Below the pieces are notes generated by a model, which was not told the origin of the DNA, searched no databases, and saw only the letters and a program-made list of their open reading frames with translations. The translations under genes and the position numbers were made by a program. A DNA stretch of 12,707 bases. Source: UBA12078 sp964573565. Lineage in GTDB: Bacteria; Patescibacteriota; Dojkabacteria; SC72. Shown piece by piece: positions 6,585 through 12,707 of this stretch; within the stretch, counting starts at the first letter, position 1, and each line of letters starts with the position of its first letter. Location: positions 1 to 12,707 of the forward strand of contig CAZNJV010000021.1 of assembly GCA_964573565.1 (NCBI GenBank), given 5' to 3'.

Positions 6585-7253
6585 CTAAACCTCTTCTAAT
6601 GGTATATATGTACCGTAATTCTGTTTCTCTAACCAACTCTGTTTTCTAATATCTTTGTAAAGCAATTTTTCTTGTAATATGACAAACAGTGCCCCCTGAT
6701 CTTCCTTCCCTACCAAGAAAACTAAAGCTCCTGGTACGTTTAGGTTAGTCTCTATGATCATGAATATCTGTCCATCCTTATTGGAGAAGTAAAAATTCTT
6801 AAGTAAATACCACTGGTAAAGCCTATTTCCTGTATCTACCCCTCTTGCGGTAATTGTATGTGTGACCTTTTGGGGTTTGGTTGTTCCAAGCACATAGATC
6901 AAAAATACAAGCGCAATCACACATCCCATGAGGAAGTAGTGGCCTAGAACGGCTAACAAAAGAATAAATGCCAGACTTGCTGCAACAAGGATTAAGAATG
7001 ATTTGTTGTTGTATTTGATTGGGAGCCTGTCCATAGCTTCCCAAGAGAAAAGCTTGATATTCTGCACTACTTTCTTCGTCTCAATCTCATCGTCCTGCTC
7101 TAATTTGATATTCCCATTCTCTATTCCCTCTCTCCTCCTACTCTTCTGCTCTTTGATAGCTTCTTTCTTAGCTTTTTCCAAAGCTTTCTGCTTCTTCTCA
7201 AGTGCCATCTCTCCGGAAATTATCTTTGCAATATCATCGAATTCTTTGTTCAT
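6585..7253 (-). CDS. conserved Patescibacteria-type membrane protein, two helices plus C-terminal domain
   Basis: Function unknown. The 222-aa product has a highly charged N-terminal coiled coil (about 15-60, rich in Lys and Glu), a WEA element at 71-73, a transmembrane hairpin (about 85-103 and 105-124), then a cytosolic-looking beta-rich domain (about 128-205) beginning ITARGVDTGNRLYQW and ending in a short acidic tail. This order (WxA, two helices, a beta domain with GxxxGNRLY, acidic tail) matches my recollection of a membrane protein family very common in Candidate Phyla Radiation genomes. ATG at 7253 was chosen rather than an in-frame upstream start at 7289, which would overlap the preceding gene. 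It lies 7 nt after that gene and 7 nt before tRNA-Ser. Confidence 0.7.
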   Translation of the reverse strand: MNKEFDDIAKIISGEMALEKKQKALEKAKKEAIKEQKSRRREGIENGNIKLEQDDEIETKKVVQNIKLFSWEAMDRLPIKYNNKSFLILVAASLAFILLLAVLGHYFLMGCVIALVFLIYVLGTTKPQKVTHTITARGVDTGNRLYQWYLLKNFYFSNKDGQIFMIIETNLNVPGALVFLVGKEDQGALFVILQEKLLYKDIRKQSWLEKQNYGTYIPLEEV

Positions 7254-7260
7254 AGGGATA

Positions 7261-7629
7261 TCATATAACAAAAAGGGCCAATATAACAACTATTAGGATA
7301 CCTAGTCCCCACCAAAAACCTAGTATATGGTAGAAGTGTAAGAGATACACAATCAACAACCCAAGCGTTAGTAACAAGCTGTATCTAATGCTCCTCTTTA
7401 TCTGAATATCATTCGGTAACTGTTTGAAAAGTAGTTTTCTAAAACCAAATATTATGAAGTTTAACAAACATGCAACTCCTACAATGACAAGAAAGAAGAA
7501 AACGAGGATGTTAACCCACTCATACCCTACGGCACCATTGGGCAAGAAGTTAGAGTTCTGAATTAAATAGTACAAAAATCCTACAGAAAATATTAATGCG
7601 AACCCTGTTGTAAAAAGGTATTTAATCAT
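7261..7629 (-). CDS. small four-helix membrane protein, Patescibacteria-type
   Basis: A 122-aa hydrophobic protein of unknown function with about four helices (3-23, 38-60, 82-100, 103-121). The second half has a short charged linker (NDIQIKRSIR), a helix, and a final helix starting GFWWG, a pattern I associate with a small membrane protein found across Patescibacteria. It is immediately followed, 7 nt later, by the two-helix membrane protein, so the two probably act together or form a complex. The gene is divergent from the response-regulator gene with a 73-bp spacer. A purine-rich stretch (AGAGAAGAGA) precedes the ATG as a possible ribosome binding site. Confidence 0.7.
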   Translation of the reverse strand: MIKYLFTTGFALIFSVGFLYYLIQNSNFLPNGAVGYEWVNILVFFFLVIVGVACLLNFIIFGFRKLLFKQLPNDIQIKRSIRYSLLLTLGLLIVYLLHFYHILGFWWGLGILIVVILALFVI

Positions 7630-7650
7630 AATCTCTTCTCTAGGTTTTTA

Positions 7651-7678
7651 TAGATACAACTTAGATCCATATCATCAA
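7651..7678 (-). promoter_or_regulatory. candidate promoter for the membrane-protein pair and tRNA-Ser
   Basis: On the minus strand TTGATG (7678-7673) and TATCTA (7656-7651) are separated by 16 bp, a reasonable sigma-70-type pair. The predicted start is about 15-20 nt before the ATG at 7629. This is a pattern match only. Confidence 0.4.
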
Positions 7679-7702
7679 TTTAATAATTTGTTTTTAAAAG
7701 AT

Positions 7703-8389
7703 ATGAATATATTAATTATAGAGAATTCTGCTACGCTTTCCCAACTTTTGCAAAAGGCTCTGTGCGCATACGGATACAACACGACTTTAGATACCTCCGA
7801 GTTTGAGAGTAAACATCTTGCAAAGAAAGGAATCTTCGAATTTGTGGTGCTAAACACAAATCTAGAGAGCAATAGATCTTCGGAGATATTAGAATTCATA
7901 AAAACACACTGTTCTCAGACCAAAGTACTTGGAGTGTGTAATAAAGGGAGTTGGGTAGAAAAGGTTGAATTCCTTAATAGAGGTGGCGATGATGTCCTAA
8001 CATACCCCTTTCCTGTTCAAGAGCTACTTGCAAGAATACAAGCGCTTGTTAGAAGACCAACAAACTATATCGAAGACAATCTGTATATTGGAGAATATGT
8101 TTTAGATACAGATAACCAAGTTGTCTCCAAGGGCAATCAAGATATTGCATTACGGAAGAAAGAATATTCTTTGTTTGAATATTTGCTTCGAAACAAAGAT
8201 CGTGCGATATCAAGATGTGAATTACTGGATCATGTGTGGGACTATAGAGAATATGTTGGTTCGAATACCATAGACGTTCATATCAAAAGACTTAGAGATA
8301 AGTTGGATGATAAAAATCTAATAAAGACCGTGCATGGTGTCGGGTATAAAATTGAAGAAAAGCCTCTAAAGCATCATCGGCATCACTAG
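7703..8389 (+). CDS. OmpR/PhoB-type regulator with a phosphorylation-deficient receiver domain
   Basis: DNA-binding transcription factor of 228 aa. Residues 1-118 fold like a receiver domain (NILIIENSATL at the start, PFPVQELLARIQALVRR at its end), but the chemistry is gone. The phospho-acceptor Asp is replaced by Asn51, the acidic pocket is Glu7-Asn8, the conserved Thr is Val78/Cys79 and the conserved Lys is Tyr101. Residues 127-219 form an intact winged helix: LRKKEYSLFEYLL, recognition helix SNTIDVHIKRLRDKL (187-201) and wing TVHGVGYKI (209-217). It therefore probably acts without phosphorylation, like HP1043 or ChxR. No histidine kinase is present in the window. ATG at 7703 was chosen over a TTG at 7688. 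Its last 24 bp overlap the end of dnaN on the opposite strand, which explains the HHRHH tail. Confidence 0.88.
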   Translation: MNILIIENSATLSQLLQKALCAYGYNTTLDTSEFESKHLAKKGIFEFVVLNTNLESNRSSEILEFIKTHCSQTKVLGVCNKGSWVEKVEFLNRGGDDVLTYPFPVQELLARIQALVRRPTNYIEDNLYIGEYVLDTDNQVVSKGNQDIALRKKEYSLFEYLLRNKDRAISRCELLDHVWDYREYVGSNTIDVHIKRLRDKLDDKNLIKTVHGVGYKIEEKPLKHHRHH

Positions 8390-9487
8390 ATGCACGAAAT
8401 TCTCATCCTTCTTGATCTTAAATACTCCTGGTCTTACGGCCTCTGAGCATTCAAATGTGATTTCTTCTGAATCTACATGATTAAGAACATCTGAGAGAAG
8501 TTTTGCACTGAAAGCAATTTTAATATCTTCTCCCTCTACTTTGCATGTCATATTGCTCTGATTCTTTCCAAGGTCTGATTGAGTCGCAGAGAGAGAGATC
8601 TTTCCCTCTTTGTATATATCCAAAATCATCTTATTGCCCAATACAGATCTTGCGATGATGTTAATAACTTTAAGCGAATTCAAAAAATCCGTTTTGGAAA
8701 CCTCACTCTTTGTTTTGTAACCCGTAGGAATAATCTGCTTGTATTCTGGGAATTCTCCATCTATCAATCTTGAAATGAGATCAACCTCCCCAAATCTGAA
8801 TAGTACCTGATTCCTATCACTCAATACATACACTTCAATAAATTCATCCTCATTATCAAGTGCGGATACTATGTAAGCAAGCTCTTCGAAAGCTCTTACA
8901 GGTACTAGAATATCTTTCTTCTCAGCACCTTTTTCGGCTTTAATAACCTGCCTTGAAAGCCTCAACCCATCCGTACAGACAAAAGATACGTTAGATTCAT
9001 CAATCTCAACCTTCACTCCTGTTAAAACTGGTTTAATATCATCTCTTGCAGCTGCAAAAGCAACTCTATTGATAGCCATAACCAAATCATCCTTGCTGAT
9101 CTTCACCACAGGCTTCTGCCCCTCACCTACTTCTGGTATAGCTGGGAAATCATCTGCTGGCATCGTATTGAAGCTTGCAGAGTTGTTTTCAGTAGATATA
9201 TTGAAACTCTGTTTGTCTAGTTCAACATCAACCTTTTCCTCAGGGATAGAGGTTATGAATTCTGATAACTGCTTTGCAGGTACTGTAATCTTTCCATCAA
9301 CCTTAACATCTGCTCCTATCCATGTGCTGATACTTAATTCTAAGTCTGTAGCTTTCAATATTACTTTACCTTTCAATGCTTCAAACAAGACATTGTTTAG
9401 GATTGGTAATCCAGGTTTGTTGTTAACAACTCTACTTATTATATTTAAGTATTTTGCGAATGTATCTTGGTTACAAGAGAACTGCAT
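8366..9487 (-). CDS. dnaN: DNA polymerase III beta subunit (sliding clamp)
   Basis: Ring-forming processivity clamp that tethers the replicative polymerase to DNA. The 373-aa length fits the family (366 in E. coli). The N terminus MQFSCNQDTFAKYLNIISRVV and PILNNVLFEA are typical of domain 1, and FPAIPEV marks the domain 1/2 junction region. LISRLIDGEFPEYKQIIP is the well-conserved central motif of domain 2. The end VHLVMPMML corresponds to the usual MPMRL terminus that lines the partner-binding pocket; here Met replaces Arg. It lies downstream of dnaA on the same strand, separated by the candidate origin. The usual following recF is absent; a convergent regulator gene takes that place. The ribosome binding site is weak. 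Confidence 0.98.
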   Translation of the reverse strand: MQFSCNQDTFAKYLNIISRVVNNKPGLPILNNVLFEALKGKVILKATDLELSISTWIGADVKVDGKITVPAKQLSEFITSIPEEKVDVELDKQSFNISTENNSASFNTMPADDFPAIPEVGEGQKPVVKISKDDLVMAINRVAFAAARDDIKPVLTGVKVEIDESNVSFVCTDGLRLSRQVIKAEKGAEKKDILVPVRAFEELAYIVSALDNEDEFIEVYVLSDRNQVLFRFGEVDLISRLIDGEFPEYKQIIPTGYKTKSEVSKTDFLNSLKVINIIARSVLGNKMILDIYKEGKISLSATQSDLGKNQSNMTCKVEGEDIKIAFSAKLLSDVLNHVDSEEITFECSEAVRPGVFKIKKDENFVHLVMPMML

Positions 9488-9943
9488 CTTTATTAAGAGT
9501 TAAAATAATATAGTTGGGCAGTTGTTATGTATATTGTATCACCTTTTGTGTTTGAGAAGAATTTCTGTTTCCCTATTGTTCTAAATTTCTTTTTATATAT
9601 AAAAAGTAATAGATGTAGTAGTGAGTATGGATATGTAGACAACCTACTCTACCTTAGGCACTTTCTCTTTTCTGCACTTGCATATTCGAATGTTGATAAC
9701 TGTGGATATCTTGTGAGTGAACAATCTAAGCAACTTCATAGATCCTCTCTTCCACAATATCTTCTCTGATGTGTTTAGTTTTCTGAGTAACTTTGGAGTA
9801 AGTAAGAGTGCTTGTGGTTATCGTGTTTTTGAAGAATCGTTTATTAATACTAGCTCAACGGTATTCCAACACTTTTTAGATGTGGTTAATGTCGCTGGTT
9901 ATCCGGAGATATGCATGAAGTTTCCACAAAGTTATCCACAGCC
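9488..9943. other. candidate replication origin (oriC) between dnaA and dnaN
   Basis: A 456-bp spacer without a credible gene. It contains one perfect DnaA box, TTATCCACA (9932-9940), and near matches: TTATCAACA on the minus strand (9699-9691), ATATCCACA on the minus strand (9709-9701, one base away from the previous box), TTAACCACA on the minus strand (9889-9881), TTATCCGGA (9899-9907) and GTTTCCACA (9920-9928). AT-rich stretches lie on the dnaN side (about 9576-9612), as expected for an unwinding element. The dnaA-dnaN spacer is a usual site of bacterial oriC. A strand-skew plot was not available. Confidence 0.72.
9589..9606. repeat. perfect 18-bp AT-rich palindrome
   Basis: CTTTTTATATATAAAAAG is identical to its reverse complement. 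It sits in the AT-rich half of the dnaA-dnaN spacer. It may be part of a DNA-unwinding element, a protein site, or a weak terminator for dnaA transcripts. Confidence 0.6.
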
Positions 9944-11407
9944 CTACTCTCTTATCAATTTGAAGCAGGCAAGCATCTTTTCGTTGAATCTGGAGTCTTT
10001 GTCCCTGAGGTTTTGTATTTTCTCGCAAGCATGAAGTACAGTTGTGTGGTCTTTCCTGTTCACCTCTTTTGCGACTCTTTCTAATGGCATACTAAGTTCG
10101 TTTCGGAGGATATACATGACGATTTGCCTACATTGTGCGACATATGCAGTTCTACGGCTGCCTTTGATATCGGCAAGTTTAACATCAAAGACCTCTGAGA
10201 CACCCTTCATGACTTTCACAGGGGAGATCTTCTTCCTTTTGCTATCTAGATCTATCTGCAAAAGTTTAGCGACATCTTCTTCGGTGGGGTTCATGCCTAA
10301 TTTGAAAAGGGACAGAACCTTGGTCAAAGCACCTTCAAGTTCTCTGATATTGTTTTCCACATTTTTAGCAATGAGATCAAGATACTCATGGGGGACATCG
10401 ATGTTCAGATTTTTCTCTATGAGATGTTGTTGCAAAATAGCAAGTCGGGTTTCGTAATCTGGAGCCTGGATATCTGCGACCATTCCGCCTTCAAATCTAG
10501 ATCTTAATCTATCAGTAATATTCTTTATCTCCTTTGGTGATCTGTCAGATGCTAGCACGATCTGTTTGTTTGCTTGGTAGAGGGTGTTAAATGTATGGAA
10601 AAGTTCCTCTTGTGTTCGTGGGAATGTTTCTACGAATTGGACATCATCTATGATTAATAGATCCACAGCTCTGTATTTATTCCTGAACTCTTCATTCTTC
10701 TTTGTCCTGATGGACTCAACCATCTCGTTCAGGAACTGCTCAATGGAGATATATACAACTTTCTTGTCCGGATATCTGTTAATTACTTCATTACCTATTG
10801 CCTGCATGAGGTGGGTCTTCCCTACTCCCGTGTTACCATGAAAGAACACAGGATTGTATGCTTCGCCCAAACTATCGACCACTGCCTGGGCTACTGCCTC
10901 TGCGAGCCTATTGTTTGTACCTACGATGAAGTTGGAGAAGAGATATCTAGGATTTAATTGTGCTTTCTTAAGAGTTTCTTCTTTCTGATTTTTTTCATTT
11001 TCTGCAGAAGAAAAGAGATCTACTGGTTGATTCGATCTAGGATCATGGTATTCATATTTATATTTATCTTTTGCCATTGTATTTTCTCTTAGATTTATCT
11101 CTATCTCGAAATTTTGTCCGCAAGCTTTCTTGAGAGCTTCTTTCAACGCAAAACTGTAGTCTCTTAGTATTTTTTCTCGTTTGTAAGCGGAATCACATGA
11201 TATCTGCACTACTCCATTAGCAACATTCTCAATGTATGCTCCACCAAAAGAATTGTTAAATACATCTGTTCCAATGGTTAGCTTAAGGTTCTCTTTTGTA
11301 GATCGCCAAAGCGCATCTGGATTTAGTGTGCCGAAAGAAGTATCGTTGGTCGTATATTCTGGTTTCGGGATCTTCTCTATATATTGGTCAAATTCTGCTT
11401 TGTTCAT
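9944..11407 (-). CDS. dnaA: chromosomal replication initiator protein DnaA
   Basis: AAA+ ATPase that binds DnaA boxes, melts the origin and loads the helicase; it also acts as a transcription regulator. Its 487 aa contain domain I (about 29-106) after a 28-residue N-terminal extension, a charged linker (107-150), and the AAA+ core with Walker A GNTGVGKTH (191-199), Walker B LLIIDDVQF (250-258) and LRSRFEGG (301-308) holding the Arg finger region. The C-terminal DNA-binding domain carries RKDHTTVLHACEKI (451-464). The usual GRDHTT motif reads RKDHTT here, with Lys452 for the conserved Arg. It is divergent from rpmH and followed by the candidate oriC and dnaN, the classic origin-region order. 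Confidence 0.98.
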   Translation of the reverse strand: MNKAEFDQYIEKIPKPEYTTNDTSFGTLNPDALWRSTKENLKLTIGTDVFNNSFGGAYIENVANGVVQISCDSAYKREKILRDYSFALKEALKKACGQNFEIEINLRENTMAKDKYKYEYHDPRSNQPVDLFSSAENEKNQKEETLKKAQLNPRYLFSNFIVGTNNRLAEAVAQAVVDSLGEAYNPVFFHGNTGVGKTHLMQAIGNEVINRYPDKKVVYISIEQFLNEMVESIRTKKNEEFRNKYRAVDLLIIDDVQFVETFPRTQEELFHTFNTLYQANKQIVLASDRSPKEIKNITDRLRSRFEGGMVADIQAPDYETRLAILQQHLIEKNLNIDVPHEYLDLIAKNVENNIRELEGALTKVLSLFKLGMNPTEEDVAKLLQIDLDSKRKKISPVKVMKGVSEVFDVKLADIKGSRRTAYVAQCRQIVMYILRNELSMPLERVAKEVNRKDHTTVLHACEKIQNLRDKDSRFNEKMLACFKLIRE

Positions 11408-11482
11408 AGACTTGTCTAAAGTTTGGTTATATATACAAAGGCAGTTTAGGGGGCAGTGTCTAGCCGATTGGGACTTTGATCC

Positions 11483-11488
11483 ATTATA
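11483..11488 (-). promoter_or_regulatory. -10 element of a candidate dnaA promoter
   Basis: TATAAT on the minus strand (11488-11483), about 75 bp before the dnaA ATG. The place of the -35 hexamer (around 11506-11511) has no TTGACA match but coincides with the DnaA box ATATCCACA at 11513-11505. That arrangement would allow DnaA to repress its own gene. Confidence 0.5.
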
Positions 11489-11605
11489 TATATTTTTTAG
11501 AAAATGTGGATATGTATTCTAGGACGTGCGAAAAGCCTTTGATAGCAACGCGTTCCCGCAGGTAATCTAAAACTCTAGTATTCTTAGATGGCTGTTTATG
11601 TGGAT

Positions 11606-11634
11606 TTGCCAATTCCCTACTCTTCATATATAAT
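11606..11634 (+). promoter_or_regulatory. promoter of rpmH-rnpA-yidD
   Basis: TTGCCA (11606-11611), a 17-bp spacer and a consensus TATAAT (11629-11634) form a strong sigma-70-type promoter. The predicted start is near 11641, giving a leader of about 24 nt with the Shine-Dalgarno sequence AAGGAA at 11655-11660. A weak DnaA-box-like site (11600-11608) overlaps the -35 hexamer. Confidence 0.75.
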
Positions 11635-11664
11635 ACCCACGATATCATATAGATAAGGAAAGAA

Positions 11665-11847
11665 ATGAAAAGAACATTCCAACCAAAAAATGTAAAAAGA
11701 ATTAGAAAGTTTGGATTCATGGCACGAAACAAGAGTGCTGATGGAAAGAACGTATTAAAGAGAAGAAGAGCTGTAGGAAGAAAGAGACTTTCTGCAAGTG
11801 AGGAATACAAAGCACTTAGAAAAAAGACTACAAAAAGTATAAGATAG
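11665..11847 (+). CDS. rpmH: 50S ribosomal protein bL34
   Basis: Small basic protein of the large ribosomal subunit. The first 45 residues match the family closely: MKRTFQPKNVKRIRKFGF, then ARNKSADGKNVLKRRRAVGRKRLSA. The 60-aa length exceeds the usual 44-46 because of a lysine-rich C-terminal extension of about 14 residues (SEEYKALRKKTTKSIR). The Shine-Dalgarno AAGGAA lies 4 nt before the ATG. The next gene, rnpA, starts 7 nt after the stop, and its ribosome binding site AGGAG overlaps the rpmH stop codon, so the two are co-translated. Confidence 0.97.
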   Translation: MKRTFQPKNVKRIRKFGFMARNKSADGKNVLKRRRAVGRKRLSASEEYKALRKKTTKSIR

Positions 11848-11854
11848 GAGTAAG

Positions 11855-12184
11855 ATGCTTCCTAAAAAATACAGATTACCAGCAAAAGATTTTCGTAATG
11901 TATATACCAAAGGGCTTAAATTTCGCGGTCAATATGGGATGCTTGTTGCCTCCCCTTCCAAATCACTCAGAATAGGTTTTGTCATAAACAAGAAGATAGG
12001 CAATGCTATTAATAGGCATAGAATGACAAGGCTTCTACGAGTTTCCTTTCTTGAATTAGTAAAGGAGTTGGATGTTGAAAAGAAATTAATGGATTTGGAA
12101 TATGTAGCATTTGAATTTTGTGATTCCAAAGATATCCTGAAGGCAGAGTTTGAGAAGCAGATTAAACAGGCGTGTTCACTATGA
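11855..12184 (+). CDS. rnpA: ribonuclease P protein component
   Basis: Basic protein cofactor of RNase P, which matures the 5' ends of tRNAs and of tmRNA. At 109 aa it has normal length. The start LPKKYRLPAKDFRNVYTKG and the central LRIGFVINKKIGNAINRHR (38-56) followed by MTRLLR match the conserved RNA-binding region; the usual KRNR reads NRHR (53-56). The AGGAG ribosome binding site (11846-11850) overlaps the rpmH stop. The stop codon TGA overlaps the yidD start in an ATGA junction. The rpmH-rnpA-yidD-yidC order is the standard one in bacteria. Confidence 0.95.
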   Translation: MLPKKYRLPAKDFRNVYTKGLKFRGQYGMLVASPSKSLRIGFVINKKIGNAINRHRMTRLLRVSFLELVKELDVEKKLMDLEYVAFEFCDSKDILKAEFEKQIKQACSL

Positions 12185-12420
12185 AATATATTTTACTCTG
12201 TTTCATAAAGCTGTATCAGAAGACATTCTCCTATGATTATGGATTAATGGGGAAGATATTTCCTAATACAAGGCCATGTAAGTTCACCCCCACGTGTTCC
12301 CAATACGGGTATGATGCGATTAAGAAATATGGAGCAATAAAGGGTTCGAAGTTGGCATTAAATCGAATTGCACGATGTAATCCAAATACCGAGCCTGGGC
12401 AGTATGATCCTGTACCGTAG
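12181..12420 (+). CDS. yidD: membrane protein insertion efficiency factor YidD
   Basis: Small membrane-associated protein that assists YidC-dependent insertion of membrane proteins. The 79-aa sequence shows the family signature CKFTPTCSQYGYDAI (33-47), with Cys33 and Cys39, and later RCNPNTEPGQYDPVP, with Cys66 and the typical YDPVP terminus. ATG at 12181 was chosen because it overlaps the rnpA stop (ATGA), which indicates translational coupling; a GTG at 12172 would add only three residues. Confidence 0.96.
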   Translation: MKYILLCFIKLYQKTFSYDYGLMGKIFPNTRPCKFTPTCSQYGYDAIKKYGAIKGSKLALNRIARCNPNTEPGQYDPVP

Positions 12421-12440
12421 AAAAATACCAGAAGATCGTA

Positions 12441-12446
12441 TATAAT
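12441..12446 (+). promoter_or_regulatory. -10 element of a candidate yidC promoter
   Basis: A consensus TATAAT lies 25 bp before the yidC ATG, in the 51-bp gap after yidD. No clear -35 hexamer is seen, so this may only supplement read-through from the rpmH promoter. Confidence 0.4.
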
Positions 12447-12471
12447 CGGAAATTACTTTAATACAAAGAAT

Positions 12472-12707
12472 ATGTTTGCAGAGATTTGGAACAATATATT
12501 TACATATCCCCTACTCAACTTAACACTCGCTTTCTATCATGTTTTCTGGGATAACCTCGGTATTGCTATTTTAGCGATCGCTGTCATTACAAGATTAATC
12601 CTCATCCCTCTTACAAAGAGACAGACAGAGATGACGAGGAAGATGGCTGGATTGAAGCCACAGCTTGATGAGTTGCAGAAGAAGTTTGCAAATAATCCTA
12701 AGAAGCT
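12472..12707 (+). CDS. yidC: YidC/Oxa1 membrane protein insertase, 5' part only
   Basis: Inner-membrane insertase that works alone or with SecYEG. Only the first 78 codons are in the window; the frame is open to the last base. The sequence starts MFAEIWNNIFTYPLLNLTLA and has a hydrophobic helix at about 30-48 (LGIAILAIAVITRLILIPL). This is followed by the conserved basic and amphipathic stretch TKRQTEMTRKMAGLKPQLDELQKKF, which matches the start of the YidC/Oxa1 domain and its cytosolic hairpin. There is no large N-terminal periplasmic domain, so it is of the short Gram-positive/Patescibacteria type. Position after rpmH-rnpA-yidD supports the call. Confidence 0.95.
   Translation, partial: MFAEIWNNIFTYPLLNLTLAFYHVFWDNLGIAILAIAVITRLILIPLTKRQTEMTRKMAGLKPQLDELQKKFANNPKK

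Larger units (their letters stand above)
11408..11664. promoter_or_regulatory. divergent dnaA / rpmH control region
   Basis: A 257-bp spacer without a credible gene. It contains a near-consensus DnaA box on the minus strand (ATATCCACA, 11513-11505), a weaker one (AAATCCACA, 11608-11600), and the promoters listed separately. It may also be part of a bipartite origin, although the box density is lower than in the dnaA-dnaN spacer. Confidence 0.55.

Noticed and set aside
8372..8386. Histidine-rich C terminus of the regulator as a metal-binding site
   Set aside because: The bases are fixed by the conserved clamp end MPMML on the other strand, so the histidines are best explained by the overlap.
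9527..9769. 80-codon open frame in the dnaA-dnaN spacer, plus strand
   Set aside because: No recognisable domain, low-complexity composition, no ribosome binding site, and it spans DnaA-box-like sites; a chance frame in the origin region.
9717..10034. 105-codon open frame across the dnaA end and the spacer, plus strand
   Set aside because: About a quarter lies antisense to the dnaA 3' end, and the rest covers the DnaA-box cluster; no protein features.

Overview
The window looks like a chromosome segment around the replication origin of a member of the Candidate Phyla Radiation (Patescibacteria). Dojkabacteria/WS6 is a plausible but unproven guess. The evidence is the dnaN-dnaA / rpmH-rnpA-yidD-yidC arrangement, small ORFs in tight overlapping operons, a low-GC genome using the standard code (TGA is a stop, for example in rnpA), and two adjacent membrane proteins (7253-7629) resembling families I associate with Patescibacteria. 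No mobile element, CRISPR array or rRNA was seen.

Left part (1-2835): a complete tmRNA gene on the minus strand with an atypical 26-residue tag. Next to it is a strikingly AT-rich, divergently transcribed two-gene module. One gene encodes a secreted, C-terminally anchored surface protein with a sortase-type sorting signal (NPDTYD, hydrophobic helix, RKR). The other encodes a class B-like sortase. The 5' ends of the two genes face each other across a perfect 18-bp inverted repeat that carries an outward-facing TATAAT in each arm. The module looks like a self-contained anchoring system, possibly acquired from Firmicutes-like bacteria.

Middle part (2836-7629), all on the minus strand: a tight cluster encoding a type IV pilin-like protein, an eight-helix MASE3-like membrane sensor with a coiled coil but no output domain, a SpoU-family RNA 2'-O-methyltransferase and a GH1 beta-glycosidase. 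Upstream of the cluster lie a 219-bp spacer with an inverted DnaA-box pair, tRNA-Ser(CGA), and the Patescibacteria-type membrane protein pair.

Right part (7630-12707): an OmpR-type regulator whose receiver domain has lost the phosphorylation residues converges on dnaN and overlaps it by 24 bp. It is followed by dnaN, a 456-bp spacer with clustered DnaA boxes (best oriC candidate), and dnaA. The divergent rpmH-rnpA-yidD-yidC run then supplies bL34, the RNase P protein and membrane-protein insertion factors; yidC runs off the window end.

The most notable points are the sortase/substrate module with its symmetrical promoter, the phosphorylation-deficient regulator beside the origin, the tmRNA tag and the outlying DnaA-box hairpin.
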